Assembly: GCF_001718195.1 (NCBI RefSeq)
Contig: NZ_MCNV01000009.1
Coordinates: 62,001-126,000, forward strand
Reading direction: 5' to 3'
DNA length: 64,000 nt
Source: Paraburkholderia nodosa
Lineage (GTDB): Bacteria; Pseudomonadota; Gammaproteobacteria; Burkholderiales; Burkholderiaceae
Of this stretch, positions 54,023 to 62,746 are shown piece by piece; within the stretch, counting starts at the first letter, position 1; the number at the start of each line of letters is the position of its first letter. The notes below the pieces were generated by a model that ran no database searches, was not told the origin of the DNA, and saw nothing but the letters and a program-made list of their open reading frames with translations. A program made the translations under genes and the position numbers.

Positions 54023-54832
54023 ATGACCGAAACCGTGCTGCTTGCCCTCGATACTTCGACCGAATATTGCTCGGTCGCGCTGCTTCGCGTCGCCCCTGGC
54101 GGCGCAGATCTTTCTCCCTCTACCGGCGGCGAGGCTGCTACCGCGTCGCGCTCGGAAGTCAGCGTCTGGGTGCGCCACGAAGCCACCGGTGCCGTCTCCA
54201 GCACGCGGCTCCTGCCGGCCATTGGCGAATTGTTCGACGATGCCGGCCTCACGCTCGCCGACTGCGACGCGATCGCGTTCGGCGCGGGCCCGGGCTCCTT
54301 CACGGGGCTGCGCACGGCGACGGGCGTGGCACAAGGGCTTGCGTTCGGCCTCGATATCCCGGTGGTGCCCGTGGGCACGCTGCTCGTGTGTGCGGAGAGC
54401 GCGAGGCTGCGCGATCCCGCCGCGACCCGCGTGCTGGCCGCGCTCGACGCGCGCATGGACGAAGCCTACTGGGCCGACTACGCGTGGGATGCCGCAGCCG
54501 GCGACTGGCGCACGCTGCAGGCCGCATCGCTCGACTCGCCGGAGCATATCGCCGCGCCCGAGGCGCCGTTCACGCTGGCGGGCAACGCCGCCGCAGCGTT
54601 CGGCGCGCGCCTGACGGCCGCCGCCGCAGCGCGCACGATCGACGCCGAGGCGCTCCCGCACGCGCTGCCGCTGGCGCACGCGGCGTTGCGCGCGTATCGC
54701 GCGGGCCGCACGCAACCCGCCGACCAGGCTGCGCCCGAATACGTGCGCAACAAGGTCGCGCAGACCACGGCCGAGCGCCTGGCCGCGAAGGCTGCCGCTC
54801 ACGGTGGCGCAGGCGGAGAGGGCGCGCAATGA
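54023..54832 (+). CDS. tsaB: tRNA threonylcarbamoyladenosine synthesis protein TsaB
   Basis: A 269-residue member of the TsaB/TsaD ASKHA fold, needed with TsaD and TsaE for t6A37 in tRNA. Start VLLALDTSTEYCSVALLR and the block FGAGPGSFTGLRTATGVAQG are diagnostic. An Ala-rich segment and a C-terminal helix follow. A TACAAT -10-like box lies at 54010-54015, very near ATG 54023, so the transcript may be nearly leaderless. It overlaps rimI by four bases. Confidence 0.93.
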   Translation: MTETVLLALDTSTEYCSVALLRVAPGGADLSPSTGGEAATASRSEVSVWVRHEATGAVSSTRLLPAIGELFDDAGLTLADCDAIAFGAGPGSFTGLRTATGVAQGLAFGLDIPVVPVGTLLVCAESARLRDPAATRVLAALDARMDEAYWADYAWDAAAGDWRTLQAASLDSPEHIAAPEAPFTLAGNAAAAFGARLTAAAAARTIDAEALPHALPLAHAALRAYRAGRTQPADQAAPEYVRNKVAQTTAERLAAKAAAHGGAGGEGAQ

Positions 54833-55323
54833 GCGGCGTGCTCATGACCGACCGCTACCTGTCGCCGATGACCGAAAGCGACCTGGACGAAGTCGCGATC
54901 GTCGAGCGTTCCGCCTATGAGTTTCCGTGGTCGCGCGGCAACTTCGAGGATTCGCTGCGCAATGGCTACTACGGGCTGTGCATGCGCCACGTCACCGGCA
55001 CGCTGATCGGTTATTGCGTGCTGATGCCCGTGGTCGACGAGATGCATCTGCTGAATCTGTGTGTCGCGCCTCAGGCGCAGGGCGCGGGCGCGGGGCTCGC
55101 CATGCTGCGCGAGGCGGTGCGCATTGCGCGCACGCAGGGGCTCGAAGGCCTGCTGCTCGAAGTCCGGCCTTCGAATCACCGGGCAATCCGGCTGTACGAA
55201 CAGTTCGGCTTCGTCACGATCGGCCGCCGCAAGAACTACTATCCGGCCCGGCATCACAGCCGCGAGGACGCACTCGTGATGCGTTTTTCTTTTGCAGGGG
55301 AGGGCGCGGATGTCGCTCGATGA
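54829..55323 (+). CDS. rimI: Ribosomal protein N-alanine acetyltransferase RimI
   Basis: A 164-residue GNAT enzyme; RimI acetylates the N-terminal alanine of ribosomal protein bS18. Motifs: LNLCVAPQAQGAGAGLAMLR (acetyl-CoA loop), EVRPSNHRAIRLYEQFGF and GRRKNYYPARHHSREDALVM. ATG 54829 overlaps the tsaB stop (ATGA), and the end overlaps the next gene by 14 bases. tsaB-rimI pairing is widespread. Confidence 0.93.
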   Translation: MSGVLMTDRYLSPMTESDLDEVAIVERSAYEFPWSRGNFEDSLRNGYYGLCMRHVTGTLIGYCVLMPVVDEMHLLNLCVAPQAQGAGAGLAMLREAVRIARTQGLEGLLLEVRPSNHRAIRLYEQFGFVTIGRRKNYYPARHHSREDALVMRFSFAGEGADVAR

Positions 55324-56296
55324 GATCGCGCTGGAGGAGCTTGGGCTCGCGCCGCGCTGGGTGCGCAAAGGGGCGCGGGGTGCCGCGCCGCTCGAAGCAG
55401 TGCGCGAAGATGAGGCCGCTGCGCCGTCGTCCGCGGTGACACGCGCGCAAGCCGAGGCGCCGGCGGCGCCGGTGGTGCCGGTCGTGCATCGTCCGGTCGC
55501 TGCGGCGGAGCCGTCCGAAATACACCCGGCCGCCGCGGAGCGCTCGCAAGCACCGCAGCCCGTTGCGCGCGCTGCTTCGCCATCGACGCCCGCACCGCGT
55601 TCATCGGACGAACCGCCGCCCCTCACCGACGAAGATTTCGCCTGGTTCGACACAGTGGCCCAGCCGGTTCTGCCTCACGACGCCGAGCCGGCGCAGGCTG
55701 ACGGCGCACCGCGCAACGATGTCGCGACGCTCGACTGGGACGCGCTCGCCGAATGCGTGGCCTCGTGCACGCGCTGCCGCCTGTGCGAGAAGCGCACCAA
55801 CACCGTGTTCGGCGTAGGCGATCGCGAGGCCGACTGGATGCTGATCGGCGAGGCGCCCGGCGAGAACGAAGACCGCCAGGGCGAGCCCTTCGTCGGCCAG
55901 GCCGGCAAGCTGCTCGACAACATGCTGCGCGCGCTCTCGCTCGCCCGTGGCGAGAACGTCTATATCGCGAACGTCATCAAGTGCCGCCCGCCTGGCAACC
56001 GCAATCCGGAACCCGACGAGGTCGCGCGCTGCGAGCCGTATCTGCAGCGGCAGGTGGCGATCGTGAAGCCGAAGATCATCGTCGCGCTCGGGCGTTTCGC
56101 GGCGCAAAGCCTGCTCAAGACCGATGGCAGCATCGCGTCGCTGCGCGGACGCGTCCACGAATACGAGGGCGTGCCCGTCATCGTCACCTATCACCCCGCT
56201 TATTTGCTGCGCAGCCTGCACGACAAGGCGAAGGCCTGGACCGACCTCTGTCTCGCCCGCGACACCTGGCGTGCGGCGTCCGGCGGCGAGCAATGA
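55310..56296 (+). CDS. Family 4 uracil-DNA glycosylase with long N-terminal linker
   Basis: A 328-residue protein. The glycosylase core fills the C-terminal 190 residues: the first Fe-S cysteines in CTRCRLC, active-site motif GEAPGENEDRQGEPFVGQAG, NVIKCRPPGNRNPEPDEVAR with a further Cys, and HPAYLLR. It removes uracil from DNA and carries a 4Fe-4S cluster. The first 130 residues are Ala/Pro-rich, poorly ordered, and begin with a short motif MSLDEIALEELGLAPRWV that looks conserved enough to be a docking segment. It overlaps rimI by 14 bases and the next gene by four. Confidence 0.9.
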   Translation: MSLDEIALEELGLAPRWVRKGARGAAPLEAVREDEAAAPSSAVTRAQAEAPAAPVVPVVHRPVAAAEPSEIHPAAAERSQAPQPVARAASPSTPAPRSSDEPPPLTDEDFAWFDTVAQPVLPHDAEPAQADGAPRNDVATLDWDALAECVASCTRCRLCEKRTNTVFGVGDREADWMLIGEAPGENEDRQGEPFVGQAGKLLDNMLRALSLARGENVYIANVIKCRPPGNRNPEPDEVARCEPYLQRQVAIVKPKIIVALGRFAAQSLLKTDGSIASLRGRVHEYEGVPVIVTYHPAYLLRSLHDKAKAWTDLCLARDTWRAASGGEQ

Positions 56297-57339
56297 ACGC
56301 TGCGCGGCCCGCGAACGTATCCGGCGCCCAATGTGCCGGGGGCGACGGCGGGCCGCAAGACGATGCTGGGTCTCAGCGTGTGCCTGGTAGCGGCGCGAAC
56401 CGCGACATACTCGATCGCCTCGCCGATCCGGCCGTGCGCGATCTCGCGTGGCTGCTTTTCAGCGCGGATCTGTTGCGTGCGCAACCACCGCTAGCTCCAT
56501 TGGCGCAATGGTGCGCCGATGCCGATGAAGCGCGCGCCACACGCGACTGGCTCGCGCAACTCGATCGCGATCCGGCGCGGCTGCATGAAGCGCTCATGGC
56601 CGCGCCGACGCACCGCCTCGGCCGCTATGCCGAAAATCTGCTGGGATGGTTTCTCGCGCATGGACCGGCGGCGCAGCTCGTCGCGCAGAACGTGCCGCTG
56701 CGCCGTGCGGGGCTCACGCTCGGCGAGTGCGATTTTCTCGTGCGCACGCGGGCCGGCGAACGTCTGCATTGGGAGCTGGCGGTGAAGTGCTACCTGCACG
56801 CAGGACCGGGCGATGACGCACGTGCGTCGCTCGCCGAATTCGTCGGGCCGAATCTGCGCGATCGCTTTGATCTGAAACTGACGCATCTGCGCGACCGTCA
56901 ACTGCGTTTGAGCGCACACGAAGAATTCGCTTCGCTGGGCTACGAAGGCCATTGGCTCGCGCAGATGTTCGTGAAAGGCTGGCTCTTCTACCGGGCGGGA
57001 GAGGGGGCGCCGTCACGGGTGGAGGACGCCCCCGAGCTGACCGCAGATCATGGGCGTGGCTGGTGGGTGACGTGCTCGGACTGGCCGGCGTTCGCCGGGC
57101 AACAGGCCGCCGATGGCTGGAGCGTCCTGCCGAGGCTCGCATGGCTCGCGCCGCGCAGGCTGGCGGACGCGCCCTGCGTCGACCCCAACGCGTTACTCGA
57201 TGCGTTAGCCCGGCCAGACGAGCCCGCGCTGATTGCGGCATTCACGCCCGACAGCGCAGGCGGCTACCGCGAACAGTCGCGCGGCTTCATCGTTCCCGAC
57301 GACTGGCCTGCGCGCGCCGCGGCATTTGCACGTCAATAA
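56293..57339 (+). CDS. DUF1853 family protein, possible PD-(D/E)XK-type nuclease fold
   Basis: A 348-residue protein of the DUF1853 family (recognised from the blocks HRLGRYAENLLGWFL and LHWELAVKCYLH). Residues E114, D147 (GECDFLV) and E161...K165 (WELAVK) have the order of a PD-(D/E)XK nuclease core, though the acidic residue stands four, not two, positions before the Lys. C-terminal half is Trp-rich (GRGWWVTCSDWPAF). ATG 56293 overlaps the UDG stop (ATGA), so it is translationally coupled to a DNA repair gene. Function unknown; nuclease idea is inference. Confidence 0.75.
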   Translation: MNAARPANVSGAQCAGGDGGPQDDAGSQRVPGSGANRDILDRLADPAVRDLAWLLFSADLLRAQPPLAPLAQWCADADEARATRDWLAQLDRDPARLHEALMAAPTHRLGRYAENLLGWFLAHGPAAQLVAQNVPLRRAGLTLGECDFLVRTRAGERLHWELAVKCYLHAGPGDDARASLAEFVGPNLRDRFDLKLTHLRDRQLRLSAHEEFASLGYEGHWLAQMFVKGWLFYRAGEGAPSRVEDAPELTADHGRGWWVTCSDWPAFAGQQAADGWSVLPRLAWLAPRRLADAPCVDPNALLDALARPDEPALIAAFTPDSAGGYREQSRGFIVPDDWPARAAAFARQ

Positions 57340-57355
57340 GCGCGCGCAAGCACGC

Positions 57356-58162
57356 TCACCACCAGCGCCAGAAGTGATGCACGGGTCCGACGCCATGACC
57401 GACGTCGAGCCGCTCACTGGCCTCGAGCGCCGCCGTCAGATACTGCTTGGCTTCGCCAATGGCCGTTGCGAGCGTCCCGCGCTGCGGCCACAGTGCGGCA
57501 ATCGCAGACGAGAGCGTGCAGCCCGTGCCGTGCGTATTCGTGACCGGCACGCGCGGGCCGCCCAGGCGCAGCGTGCCGCCGGCTTCGATGAGCCAATCGG
57601 GGCTGTCCGCGCTGCCCAGATGCCCGCCTTTCATGAGCACCGCCTGCGCCCCGAGCGCGCGCAGCGCTTCGCCTTGCTCGACCATCGCGGCTTCGTCTGC
57701 GGCGGGCGGCACGCCGAGCAGCGCCGCGGCCTCCGGCAGATTCGGCGTGACGACGCCCGCTAGCGGCAGCAGCTCCTCGCGCAGCGCAGCGACCGCTTCG
57801 GGCGCGAGCAGGGCGTGATTGCTCTTCGAGATCATCACGGTGTCGAGCACGACGCGCGGCGGCTGATGGCGGCGCAGCGCGTCGGCGACGGCGCGCACGA
57901 TCTGCGCGTTGGCGAGCATGCCGATCTTCACGGCGTCGATGCGGATGTCGTCGAACACGGCGTCGAGCTGCGCGGTGACGAAGCCCGCGTCGGGCGCGTG
58001 GATCGCGGTGACGCCGCGTGTGTTCTGCGCGGTGAGCGCCGTGATGACGCTCGCGCCGTACGCGCCGAGCGCGGAGAACGCCTTGAGGTCGGCCTGAATG
58101 CCCGCGCCGCCGCCCGAGTCGGAGCCGGCGATCGTGAGAACGTTGAAAATCGGTGAAGTCAT
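57356..58162 (-). CDS. thiD: Hydroxymethylpyrimidine/phosphomethylpyrimidine kinase
   Basis: A 268-residue ribokinase-fold enzyme of thiamine synthesis, phosphorylating HMP and HMP-P. Start NVLTIAGSDSGGGAGIQADL and the anion hole NTHGTGCTLSSAIAAL are typical. The stop lies 16 bases from the converging DUF1853 gene; no terminator is seen between. It follows lplT copy 2 on the same strand with 117 bases between. Confidence 0.94.
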   Translation of the reverse strand: MTSPIFNVLTIAGSDSGGGAGIQADLKAFSALGAYGASVITALTAQNTRGVTAIHAPDAGFVTAQLDAVFDDIRIDAVKIGMLANAQIVRAVADALRRHQPPRVVLDTVMISKSNHALLAPEAVAALREELLPLAGVVTPNLPEAAALLGVPPAADEAAMVEQGEALRALGAQAVLMKGGHLGSADSPDWLIEAGGTLRLGGPRVPVTNTHGTGCTLSSAIAALWPQRGTLATAIGEAKQYLTAALEASERLDVGHGVGPVHHFWRWW

Positions 58163-58279
58163 GGCAGCGTCAGGTGCGCGTCGCGCGCGGCCGGGTCGAC
58201 AAGACGTGCCGCGCGTGCGCAGGGAAGGATCGATTCAGCAGACGTGGCGGCACGGACAGTGTGCCCACAGGCGCGCCCA

Positions 58280-59590
58280 TCAATGCCTGTGATTTTCGCC
58301 GATCAGCGCGACCGAGTCGAACGAGCGTTGATTCGCCTGGTGGCGGCGCATCACGAGCCACATCATCAGACAGACGAACGTGCCGAACAGCACGATCACG
58401 ATGGTCACCGGCACGTCGAGCCAGACGAGCACGGCGTAGAGGCACAGCATCACGAGCACCGAGAGGTTCTCGTTGAAGTTCTGCACGGCGATGGAGTGGC
58501 CGGCGGAGAGCAGCACATGGCCGCGGTGCTGGAGCAGCGCGTTCATCGGCACGACGAAGAAGCCCGAAAGGCCGCCTACGACCATGAGGAAGATGTACGC
58601 AAAAATCAGGTAGCCGGGAATGCGCATGTGGCCGATATGCAGGCCCCAATGCGGCGGAAAGAGATGGCGCGTGTAGAACGCCATGAGCATGACCGCAAGA
58701 CCCATGATGATGCCGACCGGCAGCACCGAGAGCGACTTCTTGAGCGGCACGCGCGCGGCCGCGATCATGGCGCCGGCTGCCACGCCCACGGCCACCACGG
58801 CCTGCAGCACAGCGCCTTCGGAGAGCGACATGCCGAGTGAGACTTCGGCCCACTTGAGCACGATGAATTGCAACGTCGCGCCCGCGCCCCAGAAGAGCGT
58901 CGTGACCGCGAGCGAGATCTGCCCGAGCTTGTCGCGCCAGAGCGTGTTGAAGCAGTCGGCGAAGTCGCTGATGAGGCGGATGACACCGTGCTGCTGGCGC
59001 GGGTAGCGTGCGCCGGTGTCGGGAATGCGCAGATTGAAGAGGGCGGCGATTACGTAAATCACCATGATGACGACCATCGCGGCTTCGGCGGGCGTGCTGA
59101 TCGCGGCGGGCGTATGGCGCAGCACATGCGACGCGATGTGGGGGCTGATCAACGCGCCGCCGAGCACGGTGCCGAGAATGATCGAGCCGACTGTCGTGCC
59201 CTCGATCCAGCCGTTGGCGGCGACGAGGCGCTCAGGCGGCAGCAGCTCGGTCAGGATGCCGTACTTGGCGGGAGAATAAGCCGCAGCCCCGAAACCCACA
59301 ACGCCATAGGCGAACAAGGGATGGGTGCCTGCCAGCATCATGGCGCAGCCCACGACCTTGATCGTGTTCGTGATGAACATCACGCGGCCCTTAGGGCGGG
59401 AATCTGCGAAGGCGCCGACGAAGGCGGCAAGAACGACGTAGGAGAGGACGAAGAACAGCTTGAGCAGCGGCGTCATCCAGTTCGGGGCGTGGAGGTCTTT
59501 CAGCAGTGCAATTGCAGCGATGAGGAGCGCATTGTCGGCCAACGACGAAAAAAACTGCGCGGCCATGATGGTGTAAAAGCCTTTTTTCAT
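58280..59590 (-). CDS. lplT: LplT-type lysophospholipid transporter, copy 2
   Basis: A 436-residue MFS transporter, clearly a paralogue of 15878-17176: both start MKKGFYTI-AAQF-SSLADN and share GFGAAAYSPAKYGILTELLP and VPMNALLQHRG. About 12 membrane segments. Again no Aas-type acyltransferase is adjacent. It is divergent from alr. The sequence does not show which copy is the functional equivalent of E. coli LplT. Confidence 0.87.
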   Translation of the reverse strand: MKKGFYTIMAAQFFSSLADNALLIAAIALLKDLHAPNWMTPLLKLFFVLSYVVLAAFVGAFADSRPKGRVMFITNTIKVVGCAMMLAGTHPLFAYGVVGFGAAAYSPAKYGILTELLPPERLVAANGWIEGTTVGSIILGTVLGGALISPHIASHVLRHTPAAISTPAEAAMVVIMVIYVIAALFNLRIPDTGARYPRQQHGVIRLISDFADCFNTLWRDKLGQISLAVTTLFWGAGATLQFIVLKWAEVSLGMSLSEGAVLQAVVAVGVAAGAMIAAARVPLKKSLSVLPVGIIMGLAVMLMAFYTRHLFPPHWGLHIGHMRIPGYLIFAYIFLMVVGGLSGFFVVPMNALLQHRGHVLLSAGHSIAVQNFNENLSVLVMLCLYAVLVWLDVPVTIVIVLFGTFVCLMMWLVMRRHQANQRSFDSVALIGENHRH

Positions 59591-59810
59591 CTGATGCGAT
59601 GCTTTCCTCGCTGCGGTCCGTCCGCCCCGGACGGGTGGGAGGCATCCGGGCTTATTACGTTCGAAATGGGTTGTGCGCAGGGCTTTATATCACGAAAATA
59701 GGTGTATTCGGACTAGCACAATCCTTGAGCGCCCGTCAGGCGGGCCTGCGGGGCGCTGAAAACACCCTGTAAGCTCCTGATTCGAAAGCGTCTTTGCGAA
59801 AATATCTCCC

Positions 59811-60881
59811 ATGCCGCGCCCCCTCTCAGCAACGATTCACACCGCCGCTCTCGCCAATAACCTCGCCGTCGTCCGCCAGTACGCGCCAAAGTCGAAAATC
59901 TGGGCCGTGGTGAAGGCCAACGCCTACGGGCACGGGCTTGCGCGCGCGTTCCCCGGCCTGCGCGCAACCGACGGTTTCGGCCTGCTCGACCTCGAGGAGG
60001 CCGTGAAGCTGCGCGAACTCGGCTGGGCGGGGCCGATCCTGCTGCTCGAAGGTTTCTTCCGGCCGACCGACATCGACGTGATCGACCGCTACAGCCTCAC
60101 GACCGTCGTGCACAGCGACGAGCAGATGCGCATGCTCGAAATGGCGCGTCTGTCGAAGCCGGTCAACGTCCAGCTCAAAATGAACAGCGGTATGAACCGG
60201 CTCGGCTACACGCCGGAGAAGTACCGCGCCGCATGGGAGCGTGCGCGTGCCTGTGCAGGCATCGGCCAGATCACGCTGATGACGCACTTCGCCGACGCCG
60301 ACACGCCGCGCGGCGTCGGCGAGCAAATGGAAACGTTCGAGCGCGGCGCGCAAGGCATTGCCGGCGCGCGCAGCCTCGCCAATTCGGCCGCCACGCTGTG
60401 GCATCCTTCGACGCACTTCGACTGGGTGCGCCCCGGCATCATTCTGTATGGCGCTTCGCCATCGGGTTTCGCCTCGGCGCTCGAAGGCACAGGCCTGCAG
60501 CCGGCCATGACGCTCGCGTCGGAACTCATCGCCACGCAGCATGTGGCTGAAGGACAGACCGTCGGCTACGGCTCGATCTTCACGGCGCGCAAGCCCATGC
60601 GCATCGGCGTGGTGGCGTGCGGTTACGCCGACGGCTATCCGCGCGTCGCGCCCGAAGGCACGCCCGTGATCGTCGACGGCGTGCTCACGCATGTGGTGGG
60701 CCGCGTCTCGATGGACATGCTTACCGTCGACCTTACGCCAGTGCACACCGCGGGCGTGGGCGCGCGCGTGGAGCTGTGGGGCAACAATCTGCCCATCGAC
60801 GACGTCGCGAAAGCCTGCGGCACGATCGGCTACGAGCTGATGTGCGCCGTTGCGCCGCGTGTTCCCGTGCGGGCCGAATAA
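59811..60881 (+). CDS. alr: Alanine racemase
   Basis: A 356-residue PLP enzyme supplying D-alanine for peptidoglycan. PLP-binding K35 lies in VVKANAYGHG, the substrate region in MKMNSG-type LKMNSGMNRLGYT, and the opposite-face catalytic Tyr in QTVGYGSIFTARKPMR. The protein is of normal length. It is followed after 4 bases by radA, and the upstream gene lplT copy 2 is divergent. Confidence 0.95.
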   Translation: MPRPLSATIHTAALANNLAVVRQYAPKSKIWAVVKANAYGHGLARAFPGLRATDGFGLLDLEEAVKLRELGWAGPILLLEGFFRPTDIDVIDRYSLTTVVHSDEQMRMLEMARLSKPVNVQLKMNSGMNRLGYTPEKYRAAWERARACAGIGQITLMTHFADADTPRGVGEQMETFERGAQGIAGARSLANSAATLWHPSTHFDWVRPGIILYGASPSGFASALEGTGLQPAMTLASELIATQHVAEGQTVGYGSIFTARKPMRIGVVACGYADGYPRVAPEGTPVIVDGVLTHVVGRVSMDMLTVDLTPVHTAGVGARVELWGNNLPIDDVAKACGTIGYELMCAVAPRVPVRAE

Positions 60882-60885
60882 CGCC

Positions 60886-62274
60886 ATGGCAAAGAGCATG
60901 GCGAAGGTCAAGACACTGTATACATGTACCGAATGCGGCGGGCAGGCTCCCAAGTGGCAAGGCCAGTGCCCCGCGTGCGGCGCGTGGAACACGCTCGTGG
61001 AGGGCGTTGCGGAAACGGCGAGCAGCCACCGTTTCCAGTCGCTCGCGAAGAGCGCCCCGGTGCGGCGTCTCGCCGATATCGAGGCGTCCGACGTGCCGCG
61101 CTTTACGACCGGCGTGGGCGAATTCGACCGCGTGCTGGGCGGCGGCCTCGTCGCAGGCGGCGTGGTGCTGATCGGCGGCGATCCCGGGATCGGCAAATCG
61201 ACGCTGCTCTTGCAGTCGCTCGCGCAAATCGCGGCTGAGCGGCGTGCGCTCTATGTGAGCGGTGAAGAATCGGCGGCGCAGATCGCGTTGCGCGCGCAAC
61301 GACTGGCGCTGCTCGATCCCGGCTCCATGGCGAGCGAGCTGCAATTGCTCGCCGAGATCCAGCTCGAAAAGATCCAGGCGACGATCGAGGCCGAGAAGCC
61401 GGACGTCGCGGTCATCGACTCGATCCAGACGATCTACTCCGAAGCGCTGACTTCCGCGCCCGGTTCGGTCGCGCAGGTGCGCGAGTGCGCGGCGCAGCTC
61501 ACGCGCATCGCGAAGCAGTCGGGCACGGCGATCATCATGGTCGGCCACGTGACGAAAGAGGGCAACCTGGCGGGTCCGCGGGTGCTCGAGCACATCGTCG
61601 ACACCGTGCTGTATTTCGAAGGCGACACGCATTCGTCGTTCCGGCTCGTGCGCGCGTTCAAGAACCGCTTCGGCGCGGTCAACGAGCTGGGTGTGTTCGC
61701 GATGACGGAGAAGGGCCTGCGCGGCGTGGCGAATCCCTCGGCGCTCTTTCTCTCACAGCACGAGCAGAGCGTGCCGGGCTCCTGCGTGCTCGTGACCCAG
61801 GAAGGCTCGCGTCCGTTGCTCGTCGAAGTGCAGGCGCTCGTCGATACGGCGCACGTGCCGAATCCACGACGCCTCGCCGTCGGCCTCGAACAAAACCGGC
61901 TCGCCATGCTGCTGGCGGTGCTGCATCGCCATGCCGGCATCGCGTGCTTCGATCAGGACGTGTTCCTCAACGCCGTGGGCGGCGTGAAGATCACGGAGCC
62001 GGCCGCCGATCTCGCCGTGCTGCTCGCCATTCATTCTTCGATGCGTAACAAGGCGTTGCCCAAGGGTCTGATCGTTTTTGGCGAAGTCGGGCTCGCGGGC
62101 GAGATCCGACCCTCGCCGCGCGGGCAGGATCGTCTGAAGGAAGCCGCCAAGCTCGGGTTTTCATGCGCCCTGATTCCCCGCGCCAATGCGCCGAAACAGC
62201 CGATCGAAGGTTTACAGGTGATTGCGGTGGAGCGCCTCGAGGAAGCGATCGACCGGATACGCGAACTGGATTGA
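60886..62274 (+). CDS. radA: DNA repair protein RadA
   Basis: A 462-residue RecA-like recombination protein. N-terminal zinc finger CTECGGQAPKWQGQCPACG, Walker A GGDPGIGKSTLLLQ, the RadA-specific FKNRFGAVNELGVF, and a C-terminal Lon-protease-like domain (GLAGEIRPSPRGQDRLKEAA). It helps branch migration in recombination. ATG 60886 was taken; ATG 60898 is equally possible and gives a length nearer the family. It starts 4 bases after alr. Confidence 0.95.
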   Translation: MAKSMAKVKTLYTCTECGGQAPKWQGQCPACGAWNTLVEGVAETASSHRFQSLAKSAPVRRLADIEASDVPRFTTGVGEFDRVLGGGLVAGGVVLIGGDPGIGKSTLLLQSLAQIAAERRALYVSGEESAAQIALRAQRLALLDPGSMASELQLLAEIQLEKIQATIEAEKPDVAVIDSIQTIYSEALTSAPGSVAQVRECAAQLTRIAKQSGTAIIMVGHVTKEGNLAGPRVLEHIVDTVLYFEGDTHSSFRLVRAFKNRFGAVNELGVFAMTEKGLRGVANPSALFLSQHEQSVPGSCVLVTQEGSRPLLVEVQALVDTAHVPNPRRLAVGLEQNRLAMLLAVLHRHAGIACFDQDVFLNAVGGVKITEPAADLAVLLAIHSSMRNKALPKGLIVFGEVGLAGEIRPSPRGQDRLKEAAKLGFSCALIPRANAPKQPIEGLQVIAVERLEEAIDRIRELD

Positions 62275-62415
62275 GCGGGCCGCGCACGTGCAGAAGGCCT
62301 GTACTGGCGCGTAATGATTAGTAACAACCCTGGTTCCGGCTGTAACCATTTCAGACTGCGATTTCCCTATCCTTGGCGCGGTGTTCAACCCGTGTCGAGC
62401 GGAAAGGATAGCGAC

Positions 62416-62679
62416 TTGAAACAGACTGATACGTCCTTCGGCGGTCGTTCGATCGTCGTGCGCGGCTGCCGGGTGTCCGAGCCGCTCATGCAACCTTGGG
62501 GCAGCACGTGCCGCATCGTCGAGTGGATCGATGGCGACGGGCGCATTTCGCGCCGCGTGGTAGCAGAAGACGTGACGGCGGCCGAAGTGCGCAGCACCAT
62601 TGCGCACCACGTGGAAGGCCGCAAGTACGTCATGTACGACGACGAGCGGTCGCCGCGGCAAACGCTGCCGCGACGCTAA
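62416..62679 (+). CDS. Small conserved-type hypothetical protein
   Basis: From TTG 62416 the product has 87 residues (MKQTDTSFGGRSIVVRGCRV...). No enzyme motif; predicted mixed beta/alpha with a basic tail RSPRQTLPRR. It resembles small Burkholderia proteins I recall as DUF2866, which I cannot verify. TTG was chosen because GGAAAGGA lies about 7 bases upstream; ATG 62314 is in frame but adds 34 residues without pattern. A terminator follows 6 bases after the stop. Confidence 0.65.
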   Translation: MKQTDTSFGGRSIVVRGCRVSEPLMQPWGSTCRIVEWIDGDGRISRRVVAEDVTAAEVRSTIAHHVEGRKYVMYDDERSPRQTLPRR

Positions 62680-62684
62680 ACAAA

Positions 62685-62712
62685 TATGGGCGCTGCGATG
62701 CGCCCATTTTTC
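62685..62712 (+). terminator. Terminator after the small hypothetical gene
   Basis: ATGGGCGC, loop TGCGAT, GCGCCCAT then TTTT. An 8-bp perfect stem. Confidence 0.88.
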
Positions 62713-62746
62713 ATTATGCTCAGGGGCATGCGGGTTACGGCGAGGA

